A stretch of 64,000 bases of DNA, taken from NCBI GenBank assembly GCA_023374045.1, contig CM041776.1:281603999-281667998 (forward strand), given 5' to 3'. The position numbers were made by a program, and so were the translations under genes. The stretch comes from Limonium bicolor. Its lineage: Eukaryota; Streptophyta; Magnoliopsida; Caryophyllales; Plumbaginaceae. Positions 12,475-24,024 of the stretch are shown in pieces. The stretch's first letter is position 1. Every line of letters starts with the position of its first letter. The notes under the pieces were generated by a model. The model ran no database searches. It had not been told where the DNA came from and saw only the letters and a program-made list of their open reading frames with translations.

Positions 12475-12533
12475 AGCATGTATGTATGTATGTATGAATG
12501 TATGTATGTATGAATGTATGTATTCAAATGAAT
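12475..12533. repeat. GTAT/GAAT microsatellite in LARD LTR
   Basis: An imperfect ATGT/ATGA tetranucleotide run. The corresponding run in the 3' LTR (about 22636-22668) is shorter, so it has changed length since insertion. Confidence 0.8.
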
Positions 12534-13082
12534 TGCATGTATTCGACCAAATGGTCGGCGTACCCTCGCTAGTACGCGGGGTATGCGGTTATCATATTCA
12601 GCGAAAGCTGACCCCCTCGGGGGAACATTTTTAGTGTGCAGGTACCCGGAGCGAGTACGGTCGAGGTAAGAGACCGGTGGCGCGCCTTGTAATTAGAAGC
12701 ATTTAGTTTGTGAGGAATGGGTAGCAGCTTGACTCCTAGTGAGTATGTATGAATTTGGGAGAAGTATGTATGATTTGGAACCTAGTAAACTCGGTATGTG
12801 TAGTGTATTATTGTATTGAATTGGAGCATTGCATTGGATGGAGTATTGTATCGAATGGAGCATTGTAGTACTCAGTAAGTAATGGGAGTATGTATTGTAT
12901 TTGTGTAGTACTCGGATATTCCGGTCCATCAGACCGATGCTGTATGTAGTAGTAGCCTTGTTGGTCACGTGGGTGACTAACGGCAGTGTATCACCCACCG
13001 TTGAGTATGTAAGTATCCGCGTGAATCGTACTGTATAAGGAGATTGGACGGTAATGACGGTATTAGCGGTAAGGGTGTTACA

Positions 13083-13115
13083 AAAAGTGGTATCAGAGCG
13101 AAGTATCGCTCTGAT
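13083..13115 (+). other. LARD primer binding site with overlapping hairpin
   Basis: TGGTATCAGAGC at 13088-13099 is complementary to the 3' end of plant initiator tRNA-Met and lies 5 bases after the LTR end. It overlaps a perfect 10-bp inverted repeat: ATCAGAGCGA (13092-13101), loop AGTA, TCGCTCTGAT (13106-13115). Most of the primer site could therefore be paired in the RNA by a segment that resembles the tRNA 3' end. Confidence 0.9.
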
Positions 13116-16100
13116 GACTGGAAGTACCGAGTTTAGGAAATACCGAGTTAGGATTTATAAGCTTAGGGCTAAGGGCTGAGTGTTAGCATCAGAGATATGC
13201 TAGTTAGGAACTCCCGGTGAGTACCGGATACCTACAATACCAGACCCGCCCTCCACAAATCCTTTTGTATAACTTGGGAAAGTACGCCAGAGAGAGTGAA
13301 GTCCTCTCATACTCGGGGAAACCCGATCTGGCAGTTGTGAAACAATCACGCAGTAAACAAGAACTGACATATAGTAGATTCCAAGAACTGGAAGTCCCGG
13401 AGATGGATCCCGGTTGAACACACCCGCACTTAATAGCGGTAGGATGAGCACTCCAACCACGAGGAGGCAGCAACTTACAACAGCATGGGGCGACGTGCTT
13501 AGCAGTCGCGGAACCTAGCTAGTCAACCAACAACAGGAAAGAAGCACTAACCGTACAACGGAATGAAAAAGGGAGCAGTAACGAAACCCGAGACACAAGT
13601 CTACGGGATAGTAATACTTGAATAATACCACCAACGGTATGCTAGCTGACAAAGGACATAGTCGGGAGCGGTTAACTCCAAAACCACGACGCCATTAAGG
13701 TTGCAATACCTGGCCAATATAGCTCAGACAACTACAAGAACAACCATGAGATACAATCTAATAGGACTACAAGCGTAGTACCTAAACAAGGAAGGCTCAG
13801 TAACCACCACAAATGTGTGGGAGCGAGCCACAAGGAACGACACTAGACCAAATAGAACGGGAACCTCCAAGGAGGGGAGAAGTACCGAGATCTACGACAG
13901 CCATGTCTAGACCACCAAGAAGCTACCTAAAGGGTCGAGTATACCAAATGTAGATCAATAAGATCAAGGGAAGAGTCAACAAGACTATCAAATGCGAGTG
14001 GAAACCATACCGTGATCGGTATAGGATTACTCAAAAACCACCAGTACCACGCACTTGCCACGGCAAGTGCAGTAAGAACATGAGTATGTGAAGGAGCACT
14101 AGCTCGTCACAAGTACATAGTAATGTACGGTGACCGTAACGAAACAACTACAGGATCACACATCCAAACGACTAGGAGTATGGAACCTTGGAAAGGCCTA
14201 ACGGCCCGACCACTGTATCTAGAATATACCGGTCAGCGAGAAGCTAGACTTGGTCAAGACCTCAAACATGGCTATGCCATGAGAGACTTCTTTAACACCG
14301 AACCATATTCTAAAACCCAAAAATTTTCCTTTCAAACCACAACCTTTCTTTTAAACCTTGGATTTTAAAACCAAACCAACAGAATTACGGTGAGTATCAT
14401 AGAATGATACAAGAGGAGTTGGCAACAGAATACTTCACCTAGGCGTGTGACGAACACTACGAGTGTACCCATTACGGGATGTGGGACAACCGCACTCCGA
14501 AGGAGCTTGTGGGCCTGACATATAGTTGGGTAAGTGGTAACGTATCAACATGGTACCCCACGTATGTATACATGTAGTGACACACGGGAAGTAGTCAACT
14601 CCGTTCTACGGACCATCAGGGAGTTCAAATCAGAACAGCTGGACCCCTCAGACAACCAAGTATAAAGGAATTCAGAGAATCCATCTGAAAGTAAGAATCA
14701 GAATTAGGAAGTGCAAAGAGCACAGACTAGTAAGTATAGACATTGGACATGTCTGAAGGACATCAAATAAATACATGATAGCTGGGAAGTATACCCAGCC
14801 CCCACACAGTAAGCCAATCGCCTAACGTGAACACCACAATGCTCAACAAACGGGACAGAACTCCCAATAGCAACCCCAAGACTACCGCAAGGTATAATCC
14901 ACCATCAAAGAGAATATTAAACCTAGTCTTAAGCACTAGGAGCAAGTATAAACAATCTACCCAAGAACGGGAGGCGCTATAACCCTAAAGGGAATAGCTC
15001 AAATACAATACCACAAGGCGGTATAGTAGACACAACATATCATAAACATTAACCGGATGTAGCGACATACCTAACAACACCCAGGAGCAATCCTCGAAGG
15101 GTGTCTGAGTTAACACCAATCGAACAAAGCATCATGATAAGAGCACGGCAACCAGAACGAATACTCAGTTAGGACACCGAAGGGATTTCACTTAACAAGA
15201 AATACCCTCATCCACCGAAAGGCACTGATTAGCATCAGCTTGCCTAAAGGGCCTCCTATGAACGGAAGCGTGATGTCACGACTTACCATGGAGCCCAGTA
15301 AATACCTCCAACCTATGGGGTACACAAAGAATGGAAACGTGTATAAGCAGCTTGCAAAGGGCATAGCTCGCCGCAATAAGGCTTGAAAGCCACGTAGCAA
15401 CTACGTTATGTAAACTTGAACGGTTGCAAAACCGGCACCATTTACTAACAAGACTTGCAAGAAATGCTGTCATATATGACAAGAAATCAACAACTAGACC
15501 ATCAATTCAAACCCAACGTCCTGAGTGACTTGGAGTATTGGTCAACTCAGTATCACTGTCACTAGTGCACCAGTCTAGCATACAGTTGACAAGCTTTTAA
15601 TCACCTTCATGCCTTCTGTAGCAATGGTACACAGAGGCATAAGAATCATGATAATGCCAACATTGGCCTAGTCCCCACTTGGACACTACCAGAAACCCAA
15701 GGGAAGGTACCCCTCGTTGACCAAAGACCACCAATGTGGTGAAGATGTGAACCCTTAGAAAGGCTTCCATCCATTATAACAGTAAAGCCTACACTTATAA
15801 ATATTGCCAAGGGGCGATGGAATAAGGAAATGAGATTTCCAAACCATTACGACTTAAGGAGTAAGCATACTCCATATGCACTCAAGCATGTGGTGAACCA
15901 TTGTATAAACACCAACATGATAAACCTCGTCATGAGACCTATGAGTGGAGACAACCCCTCAACAAGAACCTTCACTTGTTAGTGATAGAATACCCTCCAA
16001 TTGGAGAACGGGACCAGAAAACCCTCGAAGTTTCTTGGGATGTCCCGGTGATGTACATACAAGTAAAACCCACGCTAGAGCCTATAACCAATGCTCAGCA

Positions 16101-18867
16101 CTATGGAGACAGTAATTGTCGAAAACAATCAATGGGTGTGCACACCACACACCATGAATGACCAACGCTCAAGAGAGCTTGCAACACGATAAACCACTTC
16201 ATCCTTGGTCAACTAAGATATTTGACAAACTATATCATGAATGAGGAAGTAATGTGAGATAAGCTAACCTACACATGAAACCTAAATAGAAATAAAACAT
16301 CCCCACAATGGGAAGATAATAGTATTGCGGTATGCTACGACAACCGTCATACATATGACTAGGAACCTCCTAGTGTTTGTACACCATAAGGAAATGGTGC
16401 CAACGATAATGGCAAGGAGTAAAGGTAAGCTACCACAGTAACGGAGACCGTAAAAACGATGTTGTATAGTGAGTAAGAATACAGTGCGCAACAAGCGACC
16501 GGAATGAGGAAGTAGTTGGACAATGACACGAAGTATAAGTATGAGATAACAAGCAGAAATATTCATCCCTATCACATAAGTGATTTACTGCCAAGCGTTT
16601 ACGCCTCTGCACTCTGTATGACTGAGTGTTTTGGTATTGCACTCGCGCAGTAATGATCTAATGCGATAGCTAGGAATATGGGAATGTGAACCGTAGTAAA
16701 CCTTTCTTTCACCAACAACATGGCATAAGCCAGTCAAGCAAGCTTAGCAACAAACCGTGCGGCCTAAGGCCAAAGAAGCACGAAGAGTGTAAGCACACTA
16801 ACAATCACAAGATGTGAATTCCATTGAAATAAAAGGTGAAAGAAGACTGAAGAAAGTCACTTGGACCGACGCATTGAGAATGCAAGGTCATACAAGCAAA
16901 GAACCCTTGTACTGAACCAGAAGAACTGGTATTGTTCAGAGCTAGTGACAAAGAGGAAGCACTACAACTAAGTAGTGACTTAACCTCGCCCGACAACAAG
17001 TCGGAGGAACTTAGTGAATAATCGTGGGAGTACGAATAGTATGTATAATAGATTACCAGAGAGCTGGTTACAATCTAAAACTCATTGAGTTCAAATAGCG
17101 GCAAAAGTATACCACACTGTTAGTAAACCTTATTTCCACAATAGAGGGATAAAAAGGTGATGTATAGCACATTAAGGATAACATAAAGGGTGAGTAACCC
17201 AAGTTATAAGGGTCGCGCAGCAGAAGCTAGTGGGCCCTAGCCACCTAGTAAGTATGAAAGATTGGCTATTAATGCCTTGAAGCCTAATAGGCTAGAACTG
17301 AATTAATTATGAGTTAAATAAACTCATATAGGAATCCTCGGTGCAAAGACTAAACCATTGGTACGGTTAAGACCCTTTGACCAGAGCATACTGTATAGTA
17401 TATCGTAGTGGAGCTAAACGCTTCAGATTGCCCAAATCGAGTAAACCAATGTTTAATAGTAACATATGGTAGATTACGTGGGCGTAATCCCTTTTAAGGG
17501 GGGTAGAGCGAAACCGCTTAATGTAAGTTTCATGAACAAAACACAGAAACTATAATGTGCATAGCACAAATGAGAATCGAATTGATGATTGGTACTTATG
17601 TCAGATAAACATACGTATTCATTCATATTATAATTGTGGTAATTAGGCACAAGAGATGCGAATACCATTGAATGAATATAACCATCTTGTAACTCCAATG
17701 TGAGAGTATTTGTAAGGAAGAGTAGAGAAACTCTTTGGGAAATGATAATTCCTATTGTGCATGTCTATTTGAACTTAGACGTGGCATTACGATGCATGAG
17801 TCGGTATAAAACCGATGTATAACCTAGAGGAAATTGAGTTCCCAAGGTGATTGTCTTGAGACAATTGAGAATGAGTAGTGGACGGAGCTCCACAAGTATT
17901 GTATTCTTAAAGAAGTAGTACGGATTAACTATGAGTAGTAGAGGAATGTAACCCACGAGTGGTGTATTCGTAAGTATGTTATTGGAAGTAAATTGAGGAC
18001 AGCTGAATTTCATAAGTACGGTATTCCCTAGTCAGAATAGTAGAGATAATCGAGGGTAATGGAAGGAAGTGGAGAAGGTTGATGAAATGAGCACTTAGGC
18101 ATCGAATTCCGAGGAAAGTATTTGGGAAGTAGATTGAGAATGGTTGATGGACTGAATTCCATCCTTTGGAGTTGTATGAAATTGTAATTATGACTAGGAA
18201 GAGTAAAAAGGTAGAAAATGAAAATGATTGAATTATGTGTTGTTTGAAACGGATGTGGGAAGTCGAACTTGATCCTGATCAGATCAAGGGAAGCCGAACA
18301 CAAAATGGGGTGGAAAGATAGTTCAACACTGATGCTGATCACATCAGGGTCGAATGATTCTTGAAGCTCCCCTCAAGTGGTCACAAGAATCACGCATAGG
18401 GTAGAAGCAATAAATACAAACTGGAATTTGGAGTTGTATGCTTTGGAAAATTTCTAAGTAGTAGTTGCGAAAGAATTTTCTTAGCCTGAAGATGAAGGAT
18501 TTGCTAGAAGCGTATGCCTGAGAAGGTAGTCGAGTATCGTATTGTATTATTCCAAGGGAAGCGGGACATAGAAGAGTCCTGTGTCTAGATGACCTGAGTG
18601 CCTGCGGGATTGTAATGTGTATTGCATTGCTTTGGGGATAGCTTTGCACCGTATGTATGTATAAATCTTGTAATGCGGAACCAGATGGTGGGATGTGATG
18701 CGGATGGAAGTAAGTATGGTATATTTGTATTGTATGGAATGTAGAAACCGGGAGTAATGAATTCAGTATTGTAAGGAGGAAGAATGTACGACGTCTGGCA
18801 TAGACAAGTATGAATGAGCAAGCATTGTAACCCTATAACCTTGAGCAACTTTGAGGACAAAGTTCTT
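13116..18867 (+). other. LARD internal domain, non-coding
   Basis: About 5.75 kb without protease, RT, integrase or zinc-knuckle motifs in any frame I examined. The longest frames on either strand are about 105 residues and resemble nothing I know. Much of 13.4-17 kb is rich in A and C with few T runs on the plus strand. The final part reads GAGGACAAAGTTCTTAAGG, a wording common at the 3' end of chromovirus pol regions, so the core may be a heavily decayed or replaced pol. Confidence 0.75.
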
Positions 18868-18880
18868 AAGGGGGGTAGAT
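18868..18880 (+). other. LARD polypurine tract
   Basis: AAGGGGGGTAGAT lies immediately upstream of the 3' LTR start at 18881. Purine composition and position are as expected for plus-strand priming. Confidence 0.9.
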
Positions 18881-21800
18881 TGAAATACCCCAAACTTAAA
18901 TATAGTGATTAAGATAATTCTAATCCTTATTTAAGAGCCTAATAATGCGTAAGTAATATTAGTAAGGAAAAATAAACCCAAAAGAAAGAAAGAAACGCTT
19001 AAAAAGCGAAAAACGCTAAGTAAGCGTTAAATAACCAAAAGAGGTGCGAGACCTCGGTTAGAGTATTATATGGATCCCAAAGGTTTAATAAGACCTAAAT
19101 AATATATGGGAACAACTCCCGAAGAAAACGGATCCGAATAATGTATTAAAACGCTAATAGAGCTTTAACGCACGTTTTTCGAGAAGACCCGAAAACGTGA
19201 TTTTAAATGGTCAAACGAACCCGTAAAAATTATAAGTCATTAAATAATAGTTATTAAGCATTTATGGAAGTTTAATGACCAATAAAAATAAAGAAACGAG
19301 AAAATTCCGGAAAACGGGCCCGGTTAGTAAGTAGTATCAAAACCGGGTAAAATAACGAGCGTTTTCTGTAAAAGACGAAAAACGCTCCAACTAGCAGTAA
19401 TGTGTGGGGCCGATTTTTAAGGGGTCAAATAACCCTCTCACACACATGTAACTAGCTAGATTAATGTAGAGTCAAAAAGCAAAAAGGTGGGAAAGTAAAA
19501 AGCACTCACACACTGTCTCTCCCCTCATTTCTCTCTTCTCTCTCCTTCCCCCCTTCCCTCTCCATCGATTTTGCCCTCTCTCTCTTCTGGTTGGGCGATT
19601 TCAAAGCCCCAAAGGAAGCTCCCATGGCTTCCTCACTCTCTTCCTCATGCTCTAGCTCCATTTGAGCTCCAAATGTAAAATAAATTACATATTTGTAATC
19701 CCCTCATCATCTACATTTCTACCTTTTCAAAATTGAAAAGGATGAGTTTCATCTCCATGGGTTTTCCCCATTTGAAGAGAAAAGCACACCATTGTGAAGC
19801 TTGGAGTCTCCTCTTTCCAACAAGGTAAAAATCCCCATGAAAGACCTCACTTTTCTCCATCTCTTGGTATGGCCGATTTTTGGTCTCTCTTACCTTGTTT
19901 TTCCTCTTGTTTTGGAGCTTTGCTTCAACCCTCCAATGGTGGTGAGAACACCTTCTTGAACCAAGGGCTAAGACCCCTCCTAAATCACTCCAAAGGTAAA
20001 CCCTAGAATTTGTATTTTTGACACTTCAATGAATTAGTGTTAATTTAAGGGTTAGTAGTTTAATTACACTTGTTTTGTGTGCTTTGGGTGATGGGAATGG
20101 AGTTTGGCAACTCCATTCCCCATATGACCGATTTTGGTGCAAGGAAGAAAGAAGAAGTGGAAAAGGAATGAAGGAATTATAAGCTCAAGGTAAGAGCTCC
20201 TTCCTAATGTAAATTCTATTGCATTAGAGTAATGGGAATGGGTAAATATTTAAAGAACCCAAAACCTTGTACTAGTATTGAGGATTGTGAAATTTGAGTA
20301 TTTAAGAGCGAGTATTTGAATTGAAGGCTTTGGAGCCAAATAAATGGTGTATGTGTATTAGTATTGCTATTTGAGGAAGTAATGGTGTATTGATATTGTG
20401 GTTGAAGAAATGTTGGTGTATTGAATTTTTGTATGAACCTTATGTGCTGGTAGGACCCATGTTGGGTGTGGCTAGCTTTAGGTTGAATTTGATGAGAGGA
20501 TGTGTAATTGAGGAAGTAAGGAAAGTAGGTGAACTATGGCGAAAATTTAGTAGGAATTGTGCACTGAGAATGACTTGGTGAGTGGGAGAACCAAGGTGTG
20601 TATTGGGGATAGTAGAGATGTTTAATGACCATTGGAATGGTAATTGTAGTATGAGAAATAAGAAGTGTAAAATCTGTAGCAAAGTGTATAAGATACATTG
20701 GAGAAGTTAGGAAAATTCAATGTGCAAGAATTGGTAAAGGAATGTTGGACTTGGGTATAGATATTGTAATTGCTTGGAAATGTATTTAAGATGCTAAGAG
20801 TGGCATTGGATGAGGAGGTATTGGAGTATAAGAGTAGAGGGAAAAATCTGTAGCATAAGGTATAAGGGAAGAAACAATGGGAGTGTGAGTTGAAACTTGG
20901 GAAATTGAGTGTATAAATAAGCATAGGATTGTGTAATGTATTAAGGAATGAATTAGCATGATTTAGAGCGTCTAAATAGTACTAAAACATGTTAGGATGC
21001 ATGTAGGAAGAATAGGGAAGCAATGGGTGAAATTGGGAAAAGAAAACAAGGCCTGTAGCAAGTTTCTGCTACTGTCCGACCCACAGCTGGATCGGACGCT
21101 GGGTCGGACAAGGCCTGAGTAACGAAAATAAACTTTCTGGAACCGTCCGACCAGAGCCGTGAGTCGGACGTGGGTCGGACGGGCCTTGAGAAACGACGGT
21201 AATTCTTTCTGGAATGGTCCGACCCAGGGCCGTGAGTCGGACATGGGTCGGACAGGCAAAAATTTTCTTCAACGAAGTTTCTGACTTCGTCCGACCCAGA
21301 GGTTGGGTCGGACGTGGGTCGGACATAGCTTGGATGACGAAACTGAAACCTTCTGGAATGGTCCGACCCAGAGGTGTATGGGTCGGACGGAATAGTGCTG
21401 GGTCGGACGGGAGTAATTTCAGAGGACGAAAACCTACTGGAATGGTCCGACCCAGGGTTGGGTCGGACGGTGGGTCGGACGGCCCAAACACTTACAAAAA
21501 AAAATTTTTATAACATGACTATAGTAATCATATGTATGTATATGTATATGCCTATACACAAGTATGCATATATAAGTAGTAATACACCATTAATGAAGTA
21601 ATAATGGTAAGAAAGTAAGCAAATGTGTAAGGAAGCAAGTTTATTAAGTAGTAAAGGAAAGAATGGTTTTATAACCAAGTAAGAAAGTAATGGAGTAGTA
21701 AGTATGCATTGAAAGTATCAATGAAGGAGTAAGTAGATCAATAATAGATCATTGATCATACTACTTCGTGTATGTATAGGAATTCCATAGTTGAGCTCCA

Positions 21801-23238
21801 AAGGAACCGGTAGTACCCTGCGACGGTGAACGGTTTGATTTCTTCATGCTCTATATCCTAACCTGGTTACCCCGATTTGTGTGCTTATGTGATCACCAAT
21901 AAGATAAATGCACGAATCGGATTTATATTACACTTAATTGTGTTTGAACTACTTGTTCTTGTTGTATCTTCTTGAACAATTAGTTTGTATAATTCATGAA
22001 ATGAATGAATGGAAATGAGAAGTATGTGTAAGTATTGTGTACTTGCGTATTGTATGTATGTATGGAAATGAAGTATTGACTTCTACTAATTCCTAACATT
22101 CTAACTCCTAACTTGAGTAATGAGTAAATGGAATGAGTAGAAGTCCGATATAGTTTCGGCCACGCGTGAGGATAAGGAAACACAAGAGGTTGGATCCGAA
22201 TCCTGGCTGTAATCTCTTCCATGGACCAATTCCCTTGAATGGGTAGCCTCCTGGATTAGTGGGCCACCCTAAAGCCCGGTGGTGGGATGTAGTAATCCCT
22301 GCCCGGAGGTCATACCGACTTGACTGGAAGTAAAGTATGTAAGAAGTAAGTATTGTATGTGTATTGGTCTTGACTATTGTAAGTCATTGACCGGAAGTAA
22401 AAGAGTATCGAACACCCGATTAACCCGGGTGTGTAATGAAGCTAACTGGACCTTTGTATGTATTGGAGAATTGTATCTCCGTATTGCGTATTGGATATGT
22501 AATGGGTATGTATTGCGTATGTGCAACCCGAAGGATGGTAGGTAAGTATCGGTTGACTTGTATTGTCTTCCAAGCATGTATTGTACTGTGCGTGTGTATG
22601 TATACTTGGTAGTATTGTAGTATCGTGAATGAAAGCATGTATGTATGTATGTATGAATGTATGTATTGCAAAATGAATTGCATGTATTCGACCAAATGGT
22701 CGGCGTACCCTCGCTAGTACGCGGGGTATGCGGTTATCATATTCAGCGAAAGCTGACCCCCTCGGGGGAACATTTTTAGTGTGCAGGTACCCGGAGCGAG
22801 TACGGTCGAGGTAAGAGACCGGTGGCGCGCCTTGTAATTAGAAGCATTTAGTTTGTGAGGAATGGGTAGCAGCTTGACTCCTAGTGAGTATGTATGAATT
22901 TGGGAGAAGTACTGTACTGACCTTGGAACCTAGTAAACTCGGTATGTGTAGTGTATTATTTTGTATTGAATTATGGAGCATTGCATTGGATGGAGTATTG
23001 TATCGAATGGAGCATTGTAGTACTCAGTAAGTAATGGGAGTATGTATTGTATTTGTGTAGTACTCGGATATTCCGGTCCATCAGACCGATGCTGTATGTA
23101 GTAGTAGCCTTGTTGGTCACGTGGGTGACTAACGGCAGTGTATCACCCACCGTTGAGTATGTAAGTATCCGCTGCGTGAATCTGTACTGTATAAGGAGAT
23201 TGGACGGTAATGACGGTATTAGCGGTAAGGGTGTTACA
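18881..23238 (+). repeat. LARD 3' LTR, 4358 bp
   Basis: Direct copy of 8735-13082 with mostly small insertions and deletions. Examples are a TG addition in the GTTTAA(TG)ACC stretch near 19274 and a shorter microsatellite. The first array unit reads GTCCGACCC here but GTCCGCCC in the 5' LTR. It ends at 23238, followed by the AAATC duplication. Confidence 0.95.
21074..21482. repeat. Six-unit 72-bp palindromic array in LARD 3' LTR
   Basis: This is the counterpart of 10923-11330, with the same six units and arms. Only point or single-base indel differences are seen, so the array has stayed stable since insertion. Confidence 0.92.
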
Positions 23239-23243
23239 AAATC

Positions 23244-23844
23244 TATCCCATGCATCATATAAAGTCTCTCCTGGCTCTTGAGTGAAAGTGTTAATTTCCT
23301 CAATGAGCTGCCTAGTTCTACTTGTAGGGTAGTACTTGGCAAGAAACTTTTGGGCCATCTCAGCCCAAGTGTGGATTGACCTTGAGGGAAGGCTTCTGTA
23401 CCATCTTGATGCTGACTCTTGAAGGGAGTGAGTGAACAGCTACAACCTGGTTCTTTAATTTACAGCACTAGTTTTTCCAAAGGAATTACAAAAATCGAGG
23501 AAGAGGCTCAAGTGGATGGGAGCATCGTCTGGATTCGCTCCACTGAACCTTCCCAAGTCTTGGGTCACTATAATGAAGTGAGTTTTGAATGTCCATTGTC
23601 CGGCTTCTTCTAGTGTTAACTCTGGGAGAACAATGGCTGATGCTCTTCCCTCAGTGCAAGGTTGATAGTAATCGCTCAGAGCTTGAGGTTGGGCTTGTGG
23701 TTCATGGCCATTGTCCTCAATCTTTGGCGGTTCCTGATCAGCCATATTGATGGTGTTCAAATTTCTTCTGATAGTCCTTAAGGAACGCTCAAGCTCAGAA
23801 CTTGGGCTAACAAGCAGAGAGCCACGAGATCGAGTGCTTGGCAT
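23244..23844 (-). pseudogene. E1 gag, N-terminal half
   Basis: The start MPSTRSRGSL at 23844 opens a 129-residue frame to 23455, beginning with a low-complexity, Pro/Gln-rich leader. After a frame change, 23244-23358 reads AQKFLAKYYPTSRTRQL and ETLYDAWDRF, the conserved gag segment of Athila-type elements. The reading breaks exactly at the AAATC target site and resumes at 8734 with KEMLMNCSHHG. This confirms that the LARD landed in the gag frame. The product would have been the capsid. Confidence 0.85.
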
Positions 23845-24000
23845 TCACAGAAGAAACAGAGGGTACCTTATGAAATCACAAGCACACCCGACACTAGAGA
23901 ATCAGAAGTATGAAATAAAAACAAAAGCAAAAATTAACAAAGATAAAATAAGCAAAAACTTAAAATACCGAAACTGGGGAAATGATAGAAACTATCAATT

Positions 24001-24018
24001 TCCCTGGTTACGACGCCA
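24001..24018 (-). other. E1 primer binding site, tRNA-Asp-like
   Basis: The minus strand reads TGGCGTCGTAACCAGGGA a few bases inside the 5' LTR. It matches the complement of the plant tRNA-Asp 3' end at about 14 of 18 positions. tRNA-Asp priming is usual for Athila and Tat elements; the mismatches fit a decayed copy. Confidence 0.8.
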
Positions 24019-24024
24019 AAAACT

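Larger units (their letters stand above)
8735..13082 (+). repeat. LARD 5' LTR, 4348 bp
   Basis: Starts TGAAATACCCC, ends GTGTTACA. Notable contents: CT-rich tracts at 9361-9440, the six-unit 72-bp palindromic array at 10923-11330, a GTAT/GAAT microsatellite at 12475-12533, and a short CCCCCTCGGGGG hairpin near 12612. Frames such as 10918-11340 are side effects of the array lacking stop codons. The LTR is unusually long for a plant Ty3/gypsy element. Confidence 0.95.
8735..23238 (+). mobile_element. LARD-like non-autonomous LTR retrotransposon nested in E1 gag
   Basis: Two long direct LTRs (8735-13082 and 18881-23238) both start TGAAATACCCC and end GGTGTTACA. A perfect 5-bp target duplication AAATC lies at 8730-8734 and 23239-23243. 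The internal 13083-18880 has a tRNA-iMet primer site and a polypurine tract, but no frame longer than about 105 residues and no gag or pol motif that I can recognise. Total about 14.5 kb. LTRs above 4 kb with a non-coding core fit the LARD class, which needs proteins from an autonomous relative. The LTR ends and primer site suggest a chromovirus (Tekay/Del-like) relative; that is inference. The LTRs differ mainly by small indels, so insertion looks recent. Confidence 0.93.
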
